Origin: Gerris lacustris | Lineage: Eukaryota > Arthropoda > Insecta > Hemiptera > Gerridae | Reading direction: 5' to 3' | Length of the DNA: 64,000 bases | Assembly (NCBI GenBank): GCA_951217055.1 | Contig: OX578282.1 | Coordinates: forward strand, 56,489,311 to 56,553,310 | Shown here: piece by piece, positions 23,001 through 30,514 of the stretch | Layout: each line of letters opens with the position of its first letter | Numbering within the stretch: the stretch's first letter is position 1 | Program-made: the position numbers and the translations under genes | Notes under the pieces: generated by a model | Databases searched by the model: none | Seen by the model: only the letters and a program-made list of their open reading frames with translations | What the model was told of the DNA's origin: nothing

Positions 23001-25653
23001 TGGAGAGGCCTCATAATCCTGGCATAGCGCATTGTGATTCAACCTCTATTGTTTCTATTTACATTTTTTAGTGACCTATTAAGTAGATCATGCATTCTCA
23101 GGGCCTATTTAACAAATGGGCCCGGTGGGCCCCGGCCCAGGGGCGCAGAGGTTTTGGGGCGCACGAGGTTAGGCCCAACAAAATCTATTTTCTCAGGAAC
23201 TAAATTATTCCCGGGAAACCCGCTTATATCGTCAGATTTGTTTTGACTACATTTTAGCATTTTCTAATCAAAATCGTCAGAACTGTTTTCGAGAATTTTT
23301 TTTTTTTTTTTTCCATGTTTTTTCAGAGTTTTTGAGGGTAACGCCCACAAATCCAAATTTGAAGCTAAAATTAATTTCTCGCCTCGGGATATGATTCTTC
23401 TGAACATGTATGCCAAATTTTCAAAGTCGGCCTAGTAGTTTAGGCTCCAGGCGTCTGCATAGATAGACGACAACCAAATATTTTTTAAAAACCACTTTTT
23501 TGGACTAAGGGGACCTCAAAACGTGTAAATCCATCAAACTAAAATTTTCTCTTTATATGAGACAATAATAAACTAAACAATTTTATGGTTCTTTTCATTG
23601 GGCAGATTTTGAAGATATAATTATTGAATTTGCTATGAAAAAATCGGTCTGAGACAACTCAGACAAACTTTCTGATATACGAGTTCATAACACTTAGCCC
23701 AGTATTTTTCCAATTGCTAGTTATGGTAGTTACATTTAATTATTATTGAACATTTCATGAAAATTTATCATAAAAATAACTTCTCCTCGGCGGGGAATCT
23801 GTCCGCGTTTTAAGCTCAGGAACTAGATTTTTCCCAGGAAAACTGCTTATGTCGTTAGATTCGAATTTAAACGTACTATTACGTTTTAGAAGTTTTTAAT
23901 AAAAAAATTAATTAATTAAAATTTAATTTTTAAATAAAAATCGTCGGAACCGTTTTTCAAGGCTAAAATGCATTTCTCGATTTAGCCTCGGGGTATGATT
24001 TTTCTGAACATGTATGCCAAATATCGTCTAAATCGCGGGTGTCTCTTGGGCCCAGAGCGCATCACAAGCTTACCGCGGGCCTGTGCATTTTACTTGACAG
24101 TAAACATTTCTTTCCTTTTTTATTGCTTTAAACTTACGTTATCACATGCAATGCTGATAGTGTGTGTGATCAAAATCAAAATATATCTCTCTTTTGTTAG
24201 TTTTATAAGTATTTTTTGTTTCTTCTTAAATTCTTTCTTTTTTTCAGGCTCAGGCCAGATATCAGGAAATTAGAGAATGGAGATCTGGATGGAGCTGCTG
24301 CTGAGAAAACCAGACTTGAAGAAAAGCAGCGAGATGCGAGAAAAGCTCGTAAGAATAAGAAGGGACAAGAATGGAATCCCAGGTATGATTTTTATTCTAT
24401 AGTATATCAAGTTTGAGGTAATAAAAATTACTTTTATCTACAATTGATACAAAATATAAACATTGAATCTCTGTGTATATGCGTAGCAAGTGATTCTTTA
24501 CGTACTTGTATTCATTGCGCATGCGCGTTTTTATAATTCCTCTTTTTTTCCGCCCTAGGGCGGTAAAAAAGAAGAATTCTTCACCTTTACGCACGATTAG
24601 CGAGTTTGTTTACACCTAACAAAACTAATTTGCTGTTTGTTTAATTAAATTAACTGTTTGTATCGAGTTTTTAGTGAAAAACAATGAGCGATTTAAGTGA
24701 TTATGCCGAAAATGAGGAGAATAATACGCCTCCCAAAATAATTAAGTCGGCACAAAATACAACTAATGAATTAATGTGATCTCTATCAAAAGAGAAATAC
24801 AAACTTACATACAGGAAGTTTATTTTTTTTTTTCTGTATTTATTATTAAAATTCAACAATCGCAGATAAAGTACTGTTCACAACTCGTGCAAAAACGGCA
24901 TTTTGCTTTGCTCGTGTGGTTTTACTACCCTTACTGTCTCTCGGGTGCAAACTCTGCACTCGCATGCAAAATGCTACTTTCTGCACTAGACGCGTAATGT
25001 ACTATTACAGTTACTTTTACTTCTTGTAAAATATGTATGAGAAGACCTTAATTAATATTTCCAAATCAAATTTGTCCACATGTTTTTACATATCCTATAA
25101 ATTTACTGTGAATTTTCATATGTTCTTGATTTCTCTATTTTTTAAGTGCAATTTTAATTAAGCAAACAATGTACTAACTGTATTGACAATGTATGTGTCA
25201 GAAAATTAACTATAAGCTGACATCTTCTGCTAAAATTTAGTTTAAATCTTTTACCATGGCTAAGTTGACAAGTTGTAATTTTTCAATCCACCCATTCATG
25301 TTTAATGCTCACATAAATTTAAGTTTAAAAATCAATGTTATTAATCAAGCTTAGTGTCCCTGATAGCTCATTTTTATCATAGGCACTTGTCATGCAGAAG
25401 AATCCAGGTTTAGATTCCCGACTCCTGCAAGATGTTCAACGGTAGCTATCCCGGTTTTTCTCGGGTACAGCCCCAAATATATTATACTGTCCCTGGTGTA
25501 TTTACATTATGGTGGTGGTAAACTAATAATATGTTGTTTTTTTTGTTAAGGTGGTTTTGCAGTGGTACTAATCCCTATACTGGTCAAGAAGATTGGCTGT
25601 ACACCGGTGGCTACTGGGATCGAAATTTCGGCCCAGACCCAATAATTTTTTAA
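7962..25653 (+). CDS. OSBPL2: ORP1/ORP2-type oxysterol-binding protein, C-terminal 379 residues in ten exons
   Basis: Lipid-transfer protein of the OSBP-related family; family members exchange sterol and phosphoinositides at membrane contacts. Ten exons (7962-8071, 8858-9016, 11504-11616, 12702-12786, 15643-15747, 20409-20529, 21497-21622, 22700-22782, 24248-24382, 25551-25653) join in one frame: 1140 nt including TAA, every intron GT-AG. The OSBP fingerprint EQVSHHPP is at residues 41-48 of the visible part, followed by the conserved [17 protein letters not shown] block, LYGKWTE and the C-terminal RPDIR...RLEEKQR helix and YWDRN. The wording matches ORP1/ORP2 more closely than OSBP or ORP9-11. 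The first visible codon follows a 3' splice site, so N-terminal exons (start of the ORD, any PH or ankyrin domains) are upstream and were not located. Symbol is by family; OSBPL1A is equally possible. Confidence 0.93.
8346..8584. mobile_element. MITE-like inverted repeat in ORP intron 1
   Basis: Ends CTTACAGTATG / CATTATGAG...TTACTGTAAG; GAGTTATGATATTTGACA at the left mirrors TGTCAAAAGTCACAACTC at the right. Superfamily not assignable. Confidence 0.6.
8858..9016 (+). CDS. OSBPL2: ORP exon 2 with the EQVSHHPP fingerprint
   Basis: Encodes [17 protein letters not shown] and [17 protein letters not shown]. The paired histidines of the fingerprint contact the phosphoinositide head group in solved ORP structures. 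A run of about 19 C lies roughly 35 bp before the TTGACAG acceptor. The donor is AA|GTAAGT. Confidence 0.95.
10808..10857. repeat. Perfect short hairpin
   Basis: ATATAGAAAGGGTAA, a 14-nt loop, then TTACCCTTTCTATAT. Stem about 17 bp. Immediately precedes a dispersed repeat in ORP intron 2. Confidence 0.75.
10879..11456 (+). repeat. Dispersed GGTCCCCTGAGTCCA module, copy in ORP intron 2
   Basis: Contains ACGTTTTAAGGTCCCCTGAG, GACGAAATTTGGCATACAGG and AAAATGTAGTCCATTTAA, all also present inside the hAT at 608-2328 and, reversed, in the hAT at 23099-24083. The part 11012-11456 is almost identical to 18686-19132. No coding function recognised. Confidence 0.8.
11504..11616 (+). CDS. OSBPL2: ORP exon 3, [17 protein letters not shown] block
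   Basis: Acceptor TGTGTTTCAG, donor GCG|GTAACT. Encodes [20 protein letters not shown] then [18 protein letters not shown], close to human ORP2. A dispersed repeat copy ends only about 47 bp before the acceptor. Confidence 0.95.
11839..12122. mobile_element. Foldback MITE, about 284 bp, in ORP intron 3
   Basis: Arms ACCATGAAAGAGGTGTAGTT and its complement; inner blocks CTGTTCTAAAGCAGC and TTGACTTT..AAGTACAAGT mirrored around a centre near 11985. No clear target duplication. Part of one arm recurs at about 40452-40475 (GTAGTTCAATAACCAAA). Confidence 0.8.
12702..12786 (+). CDS. OSBPL2: ORP exon 4
   Basis: Acceptor TTTATTTCAG, donor AA|GTAAAT. Encodes [20 protein letters not shown] followed by EGYIMDK, the FKPxGxFxK...VEGYI strand pair of the ORD. 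Phase fits exons 3 and 5. Confidence 0.94.
12924..14551. mobile_element. TIR element with TA duplication, 1.63 kb, in ORP intron 4
   Basis: Left TAGGTTTGTTCCAACAG and the identical inverted sequence at the right; first TA of each is the putative TA target duplication (12922-12923, 14552-14553). Subterminal GAACGGTTCTAGAACC-like words recur at both ends. No transposase recognised. A truncated relative lies at about 29050-29342. Confidence 0.75.
14872..15268. mobile_element. Degenerate second copy of the CCTCTATAACACGAC pogo-type MITE
   Basis: Collinear with 22206-22599: shared CCTCGCTTACAC, AATCCCCTTGAG-like, AGGAATGGGTCGACC and CAAGTCTAGACTTG segments in the same order. Terminal repeats are decayed. 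Lies in ORP intron 4. Confidence 0.75.
15643..15747 (+). CDS. OSBPL2: ORP exon 5, LYGKWTE block
   Basis: Acceptor TTGTTTACAG, donor AG|GTAAAA. Encodes [18 protein letters not shown] then [17 protein letters not shown]. About 520 bp downstream lies a decayed copy of this exon plus the start of its intron. Confidence 0.94.
16230..17305. mobile_element. hAT-like element carrying a captured fragment of the ORP gene
   Basis: Left end CAGCACTTCCCAACCTT and, inverted at the right, CAGCGTTTCCCAACCTT, the common hAT terminal motif. The flanking 8-mers (TTCTTGAA, TTATAGAT) agree at only five of eight positions, so the target duplication has decayed or is absent. From about 16263 to 16440, directly after the left terminal sequence, the element matches ORP exon 5 and the start of intron 5. 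No transposase seen. This is the arrangement of a Pack-type (gene-fragment-carrying) transposon. Confidence 0.65.
16255..16440 (+). pseudogene. Decayed second copy of ORP exon 5 plus start of its intron
   Basis: Collinear with 15688-15870: shared ATCCGTTG, ACAAATTT, GGTAAAATT and GACAATAATTAAATGTA, continuing to CTCCTAA-ACCAAAAAA-TATAAAACT. The exon part reads [10 protein letters not shown], then a TAA where the gene has GAA, then [10 protein letters not shown], so it cannot replace exon 5. Homology runs past the splice donor into the intron, so this was copied from genomic DNA, not from mRNA. Confidence 0.85.
17640..18290. repeat. Inverted repeat pair in ORP intron 5
   Basis: CTCTGAAACTATCACTCGTAACG with AAAAATTGAATGTATAAA and TTGAAGCTAACAAAATTT (about 17642-17705) is mirrored at about 18195-18283. 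The roughly 490-bp spacer is rich in GTTATT/AATAAC words. Confidence 0.6.
18611..18685 (+). repeat. 75-bp direct repeat, left copy
   Basis: Begins AGCAGGAAAATAATTGATGT and ends TTTTTATTTGT; identical to 19646-19720 by eye. Confidence 0.9.
18686..19132 (+). repeat. Near-identical second copy of 11012-11456, in ORP intron 5
   Basis: About 447 bp with only scattered differences (for example an A/T-run length change near 18970). It forms the first half of a 960-bp insertion bounded by 75-bp direct repeats. Confidence 0.88.
19646..19720 (+). repeat. 75-bp direct repeat, right copy
   Basis: Matches 18611-18685; together they bracket 18686-19645. Confidence 0.9.
20409..20529 (+). CDS. OSBPL2: ORP exon 6, polar linker
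   Basis: Variable Ser/Lys-rich linker between the ORD core and its C-terminal part, read as [20 protein letters not shown] and [19 protein letters not shown]. The phase fits with the acceptor TTGGCAG at 20402-20408. A second acceptor, TTTCCAG ending at 20378, is exactly 30 bp upstream and also in frame, so a form with ten extra residues is possible. Confidence 0.8.
20655..21225. mobile_element. Foldback element, 571 bp, copy A, in ORP intron 6
   Basis: Same family as 54010-54568. Arms TAGTCCAGGACATAG / CTATGTCCTGGACTA, inner blocks TCGTCTGCGGGACATAGCTT and CACTTAATAGGT mirrored, centre near 20940. Flanked by TTA (20652-20654 and 21226-21228). No coding frame. Confidence 0.87.
21497..21622 (+). 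CDS. OSBPL2: ORP exon 7
   Basis: Phase-0 exon of exactly 42 codons, acceptor GATTAG, donor CAG|GTAAAG. Acidic start [11 protein letters not shown], then [15 protein letters not shown] sequence ([16 protein letters not shown]), matching the IPGSVLLWRIAPRP segment of vertebrate ORP2. Confidence 0.92.
21887..22660 (+). repeat. Dispersed 720-bp repeat, copy 1, split by a pogo-type MITE
   Basis: Contains ATGTATCACTTCACAAAAAC, AAGTTGAAATTTTACATG and AGAACATAAGATA, shared with 41515-42215 and 42545-43268. The MITE at 22206-22599 splits it; the match resumes with GTAAAATCATTATTTTCTC. The 3' half is missing. Confidence 0.75.
22206..22599. mobile_element. Pogo-type MITE, 394 bp, with internal CCTCTATAACACGAC-like repeats
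   Basis: Perfect inverted ends CAGTAGAACCTCG flanked by TA (22204-22205, 22600-22601). The interior is built from many variants of a 15-20 bp word (ACCTCAATAACACGAC, CCTCTATAACGCGGC, CCTCGATAACAAGAC types). Inserted into a copy of the 41-43 kb dispersed repeat, which resumes after it. Confidence 0.88.
22700..22782 (+). CDS. OSBPL2: ORP exon 8, [13 protein letters not shown]
   Basis: Encodes [20 protein letters not shown], the strongly conserved YNFTxFAxxLNE motif of ORPs. Acceptor TTTTTTTAG; donor CAG|GTTTGT, weaker than the other donors. Confidence 0.94.
23099..24083. mobile_element. Non-autonomous hAT transposon, 985 bp, in ORP intron 8
   Basis: Begins CAGGGCCTATTTAAC and ends GCGGGCCTG; flanked by TGCATTCT (23091-23098) and TGCATTTT (24084-24091), one mismatch. 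Ends are rich in GGGCCC. Contains two reversed pieces of the shared module (about 23268-23567 and 23935-24035). No transposase. Confidence 0.8.
24248..24382 (+). CDS. OSBPL2: ORP exon 9, RPDIR / EKxRLEEKQR helix
   Basis: Encodes [20 protein letters not shown] then [18 protein letters not shown], the conserved C-terminal ORP helix. Acceptor TTTTTTTCAG, donor CAG|GTATGA. It lies about 165 bp after a complete hAT element. Confidence 0.95.
24425..25010 (+). mobile_element. Dispersed element with a short leader ORF, copy A (ORP intron 9)
   Basis: Collinear with 33870-34460 over its whole length. Carries an inverted CCGCCCTAGGGCGG-centred hairpin near 24550, then ATG at 24684: [20 protein letters not shown] ... 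NTTNELM and a premature TGA at 24777. The 3' part contains CGTGTGG and GCATGCAAAATGCTA repeats. Not identified with certainty; see copy B. Confidence 0.65.
25352..25520 (+). mobile_element. tRNA-derived SINE in ORP intron 9
   Basis: A-box-like CTGATAGCTCATT and B-box-like GGTTTAGATTCC about 45 bp apart, giving a tRNA-like 5' head followed by a non-tRNA body (CCCGGTTTTTCTCGGGTACA). Lies just upstream of exon 10. Confidence 0.7.
25551..25653 (+). CDS. OSBPL2: ORP exon 10, C-terminus and stop
   Basis: Acceptor TTTTTGTTAAG. Encodes [20 protein letters not shown] then [13 protein letters not shown] and TAA. It matches the WFxxGxNPY...DWxYxGxYWDRN end of ORP1/ORP2, and fixes the C-terminus. Confidence 0.95.
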
Positions 25654-27124
25654 ACCAAAGGCAAGGGTTAAATAATGTAATTTTTGAAGTTGGATTTGTG
25701 CACTGATGTACATCTTTATCAAAAAAAAAAAAAAAAAAAAAAAAAAACTCCTGCTCAAGTGGTAAATTTGTTTAACATTATTACCCTTCTTTTTTTTTTT
25801 AGTTAAAATTGTTAATTTATATTAAATTTTATCATAATTTATTCTCTTTGAGAAAATAAAATAATTATAAAAGGCTCTTAGGTTTTAAAAATAAATTGTT
25901 ATCACGTTGTTTTCTCATTTTCTTGAATGGTTTTGTTTTAATATAATGAAATGACAAATGTTTTCTCTTAATTTTATTAGTTGATTGTAAAAAAAATTCA
26001 TAGCCATTTGAATCACAACTTTATTTTGGCTAATGACCATTTTAGTTGCTATATCTCAATAATATAAGTTAATATTACGTTGTAATTGTCTTAAAAATTT
26101 CTAATTAAAAATATCGTGCAAAGATGTATACTATAGACTTGAAAAAAATAATATCAACACTTGGCATAATTTAAATTCAAAGTCGGCAAGTAATTATATA
26201 GCTGATAGTTTTATATATTGATAGAGGAATAGCTCATATATGTAGCAAAAGTTGCTTATGTGTAGAAGAACTGTGCAACACTTTGATTTGCTTACTAAAA
26301 TTAAGCAAGTAGTTGCAGAATTTTCCTTTAGAAATTAGAAAATCTTACCTTTTTAGAGCTTAGATAGATCTAATATGAAATAAGAATTGTAAAACAAACC
26401 CAAATTAATTTGATATTATGCTTGTTATTAAGGAGTTAGATCATTGGCAAAATTAGAACTTTGCAACTGCTAATGTGTGGGCAGTAGCATTGTTGAAATA
26501 ATATTTGTTAAGGAATGATGTATATATGTATATCAACACAAGTTTATTGTTAGAAAACAAATTGGTGATTATTAACAGTTAATATTATTGCAATACTTTT
26601 ATAGATAAGCAAAATTAAATGGTCTTAAACATTATGTTGTTAAATTAAATTTTATGTTAGGGAATATAATATTATTATTTTATTGATTACAGGGAGTGAG
26701 AAAACAATATGATTTGTAAATAAAATCAAAAATGAAAATGCATTGCCCTACTTTACTTATTATTATCAGTTAATTCTAATGAGGGTTATTTAATAAGTAT
26801 GGTAAAGATTAATGAAATTACCATTACAAAATGAGGTTTATTAATTTTGCACTATAGTTTTATTTTGGGAAAATATTATAACTTCAACAATTTATCGAAA
26901 ATTCTGCAATGTTTAACACTGCATTAGTTAAATAATATCTAAAAATAGATAGTTGGTAGCTATTATTTAAGCTATGAAAAGAGTAAAAGAGAAAAAAAAA
27001 TAGAAATAATTTTGTACCTGAGTTTGACATTGAAATTGCCGATGAGTGGAGTAGTAACGTCTTGGTGTAAGGGAGCTATAATAACTGTATACTGCACTTA
27101 GGTAACTTGTAACCAAGAATGGCA
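25654..27124 (+). other. Probable 3' UTR and downstream flank of the ORP gene
   Basis: AT-rich, no supported coding frame. A pure A run of about 27 lies at 25722-25748. AATAAA-type hexamers occur repeatedly (for example in GTAAATAAAATC near 26717), so the true cleavage site cannot be chosen from sequence alone. Confidence 0.5.
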
Positions 27125-27471
27125 ACCATTACACCAAGAGTAAAGAGAATGTATGTAATCAGTACTATAGTAAACACAGTAAAGAGAATGGAAACAATCA
27201 GTACTAGAGTTAATACAGTAAAGAAAAATGGATGTAATCAGTACTAGAGTAAAAACAGTAAAGGGAATGGATATAATCAGTACTAGAGTAAAACAGTGAA
27301 GGGAATGGATATAATCAGTTGCAGAGTAAACCCAGTAAAGAGAATGGATGTAGATATAATAAGTACTATACTAAACACAGTAAAGAGAATGGATATAATA
27401 AGTACTAGAGTAAACACAGTAAAGAGAATGGATATAATTAGTACTAGAGTATAAATAGTAAAGAGAATGGG
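27125..27471. repeat. Minisatellite, left part (about 35-bp units)
   Basis: About nine diverged copies of AGTAAAGAGAATGGATATAA-TCAGTACTAGAGTAAACAC. The retrotransposon interrupts the array. Confidence 0.88.
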
Positions 27472-28358
27472 TCATACAGTCCTTCCTCCGTAAGCTTCTT
27501 AGTTATTATATAAAGTCTCTTAAGACCACCCTCTCGCTGACTCCCAAGTGGTGGATGATCCTCTTTCCAAGGTAAGTGGGTCTCATATCTTTTTTCCTCA
27601 GTGAACCTTACAGTGTCCTCTAAATGCTTCAACGAAGCTCGGTCGTGTTCACCTTTTAAGTTTCTTTCAACAGAATCTTCTATACCCAAATCATTGAATC
27701 GCCACAATGTTGATACATCAGCATGTGATATAGTCTGAGAAAACAATTCTGCCTCTACAGCCTCCTCACCCCTTCCTTTACCTGGCACCTTACCCAACCT
27801 GGTTTCTACTGCAACCAAACCTCCATCCAGCTCAAGTTTTTCTCCTGTAAGAAGTTTATCTGCGACATCTGCTCCAATTAGCACTTCTATTGGCCTGATT
27901 CCTTTCTGGCAATCTGTTACCTCAACGCCTTCATTAGCTAATTCACCAACCCATGGTCCAGCTGTAATAGAAGGTACTTCACTATAGATAACATTTTCAT
28001 CAACTACCTCAAAATTGCGTCGTAACTTAAATGTTTGTTCGCCTTGGCTGCTGTTATTAACACGTTTTAAATAATTTTCTAAGGCCGTTACTTGACTTTT
28101 TAAACACTCGAACTGGATGGTGTACCACATCGCTGACTCCATGTCCTCCTCCAACTTACCATCTTCTGCTTCAAGTAATAGAGCCTGCACGTCCAAATCC
28201 ATCCTATCAAGTTGATTACTATATTTTGACAGAGTTGCCATGTAACCTCTTATGACCGTAATCTCTACTTCTGGCTTTACCAACTCAGCCTTAAGCCGAG
28301 TAGCTGCTTTGGTAAAAGTGGTTCTAACTCCTTCTCTATGCTTCTCTATTTTTTCCAT
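27444..28358 (-). pseudogene. Remnant BEL/Pao gag-pol frame
   Basis: Open frame from MEKIEKHREGVRTTF. The first ~115 residues have the charged helical look of BEL gag N-termini (DUF1759 region). The frame then passes to IEVLIGADVADKLL and GGLVAVETRLGKV, the C-terminal side of the DUF1758 retropepsin region, then LWRFNDLGIED, the segment before reverse transcriptase. The zinc knuckle and catalytic protease Asp are missing, consistent with an internal in-frame deletion. The last residues (from about GLYD) and the stop come from minisatellite DNA. Confidence 0.75.
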
Positions 28359-28481
28359 TATCAAAAATAAAGAAACGGATAATAATTTAAAAAACAAATA
28401 TTTTTAAATACTTACCAATGTCTCTCGATTTTTCTTCTGTCAAAAGATTTCCAAGGTTGTCACAAAATAATTCTATCTTAT

Positions 28482-28495
28482 TGTCACGGTCGCCA
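28482..28495 (-). other. Primer-binding site of the BEL/Pao element
   Basis: Minus strand TGGCGACCGTGACA, seven bases inside the LTR. The initial TGG pairs with a tRNA CCA end; this 14-mer is the tRNA-Arg-type site known from several insect LTR retrotransposons. Confidence 0.75.
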
Positions 28496-28502
28496 CTAAA
28501 TA

Positions 28503-28684
28503 TGTTCCCTAGAAGGCTAAAAACTCAATACTAAAACTCAAACACTTTAGAGAACATATCTTGAAAAACTATATATTTATACACTCGAATTATTGTAATC
28601 AAACTCAACTCTCTTTTGGACTTGACAACGTAAACATAAACATCAAAACTAATAAATCCAGGTTCTGTCACTCGCATCGCAACA
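28503..28684 (-). repeat. Single 5' LTR of the BEL/Pao element, 182 bp
   Basis: Minus-strand ends TGTTGCGATG...CTAGGGAACA give the TG...CA termini expected of an LTR. No second copy was found in the window. Confidence 0.75.
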
Positions 28685-29035
28685 ATGGGTATAATTAGTA
28701 CTAGAGCAAAAACAGTAAAGAGAATGGATATAATCAGTACTAAAACACAGTGAAGAGAATGGATATTATCAGTACTAAAAACACAGTAAAGAGAATGGAT
28801 ATACGAGTAATTAGTACCAGAGTAAAAACAGTAAAGAGAATGGATATAATCAGTACTAAAACACAGTAAAGAGAATGGATATTATCAGTACTAAAAACAC
28901 AGTAAAGAGAATGGATATACGAGTAATTAGTACCAGAGTAAAAACAGTAAAGAGAATGGGTATAATTAGTCCTAGAGTAAAAACAGTAAAGGGAATGGAA
29001 ATAATGAGCATTAGAGTAAACAAAGTGTAGAGATT
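28685..29035. repeat. Minisatellite, right part with a 116-bp higher-order unit
   Basis: Same monomers as the left part. Three variant monomers (about 35, 43 and 38 bp; one carries ATACGAGTAATT) form a 116-bp block at 28735-28850 that is repeated nearly identically from 28851. Confidence 0.88.
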
Positions 29036-29049
29036 AGAAACTAGTATTA

Positions 29050-29342
29050 CTATACTACATAAAGAAAGAAGTAGTATAAACTGTGGAGAGAGAAACAAAA
29101 TACGCTAGGAAACAGATATTAAGAAACGAAACGAAAACAAATAAGGTTATAGTTGAACAGTAGTAGTAGTGTAACCTACACCCCCTCTGTGTATTAGTAT
29201 TAGTAGTTCTCGTCGAGTACCTGCTTTAATCTGGGAACTATTTTCATGGTTCTAGGACTGTCTCAGAACCGTTCGTCTTTTTGTTGGAACACGGGACTAA
29301 TAGTTCCAGAACCGTCCCAGAAGCGTGTTGGAACAAACCTAT
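29050..29342. mobile_element. Truncated copy of the 12924-14551 TIR element (right end only)
   Basis: Matches about 14195-14553 (AAAGAAGTAGTATAA, GAACAGTAGTAGTAGTGTAA, TCAGAACCGTTCGTCTTT) and ends GTTGGAACAAACCTA. The left end is missing: the match begins where the minisatellite stops. Confidence 0.82.
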
Positions 29343-30336
29343 TGGCTCTCCCTTCATTTTCCCATGTTGTCAAAAAAAATCTTATTGATGCTATTACTAT
29401 CTATGTATATTTTATTTTACCTCACTTATTAAATTACCCTCAATGATAATAACACTCTATCATCAACTTAGTACAATTTTATAGCATATTAATTAAACCT
29501 TATCTTTTGATGAAGGATTAATTAAATATTTTAATTTACTACACTCATTATTCTTTGTACAGATATAATTTCATTATAAACACTTAAATCACAATTACTT
29601 AAAACAAATGTTTAATCTTTTTTGAGTATTATTAGTACCTAATTATTAATTTTATAAATGATTAGTTCTGAGGAAGTAAGATCTATTAGTTGTCTATTTT
29701 TAACTAAGCGTTGTATGGTTGAAAATATATAATGTTAGAAGGTTTAGTAGGGTGTTACATGACTTTTAAAATTATTTTATTTTATAATAGTATTGCCAAG
29801 CTTTGTACAATTATGTTACTACAGTCAAATCTCTGCTATAGAATATTTATATTTTGTATTCTAGTCATTCCATTAAAAATATGATGTTTTGTATAAAATA
29901 AAAATAATTTAATATATTTCTTTCTTTTTAATTAATTTAGTGTTTAGTGTGTTCGAAAATGTCGTTACAGGTGGGTGGTTAATAAAACTTATTTTCTATA
30001 TAATGATGTATATAAAATATGTAAAAAGTGTTTATGGAAAAGAAATGAAATGTCGCTAAGTATCAAACAAGCAGAAATTGATTTGCTTATTGTCAAACCA
30101 CAATAGCAAATTTGAATTATGTAAACTGGTATTAGTCATTAAAGTTTTTCTTCGCCATTAATAATTGGCTTATTTGCTTAACAACCCTCAGAAACAATAG
30201 GAAAAATAAAAAAGTGGTAATGGAAATTACAAATTAGCAGACATCTTTTAAGTACCCACAGTAAACAAATATATCAAAATCGCTTACAATCTTTCCTTTT
30301 TATTCCATCTTGAAATAAAATCAAGGTAGTTGTTAA
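29343..30336. other. AT-rich intergenic, nothing recognised
   Basis: No coding, RNA or repeat signal found on either strand. Confidence 0.4.
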
Positions 30337-30514
30337 TAAGCACACTCCTGTTGAAAATCACCACCAGTTAACTACCTCTAACCACTTCTAACCACCTCTC
30401 CTTTCATAGGGAAGGTGGTTAGGGGTGTTTAGAGGTGGTTAGGGGTGTTTAGAAGTGGTTTGGGGTGTTTAGAGGTGGTTAGCTGGTGGTTATTTTCAAC
30501 GGGAGGGCGCTTAA
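30337..30514. mobile_element. Hairpin MITE with internal 20-bp tandem repeat
   Basis: Left TCCTGTTGAAAATCACCACC mirrors right GGTGGTTATTTTCAACGGGA. The right arm contains about four copies of GGTGTTTAGAGGTGGTTAGG-type units that pair with CTAACCACCTCT in the left arm. Confidence 0.65.

Larger units (their letters stand above)
27472..28684 (-). mobile_element. 3'-truncated, internally deleted BEL/Pao LTR retrotransposon
   Basis: On the minus strand it reads a 5' LTR (28684-28503), a primer-binding site, a gag-like start, then a jump into pol sequence that stops where the minisatellite resumes. The 3' LTR and the reverse transcriptase core, RNase H and integrase are absent. ATGGG lies at both borders (27467-27471, 28685-28689), but that word also recurs within the array. 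Confidence 0.8.

Noticed and set aside
27444..28397. 317-codon ORF as a host gene
   Set aside because: Contains BEL/Pao gag and DUF1758-type sequence next to an LTR and primer-binding site; its end is minisatellite-derived.
28856..29098. 80-codon minus-strand ORF rich in Ile/Leu/Phe
   Set aside because: Translation of the minisatellite array.
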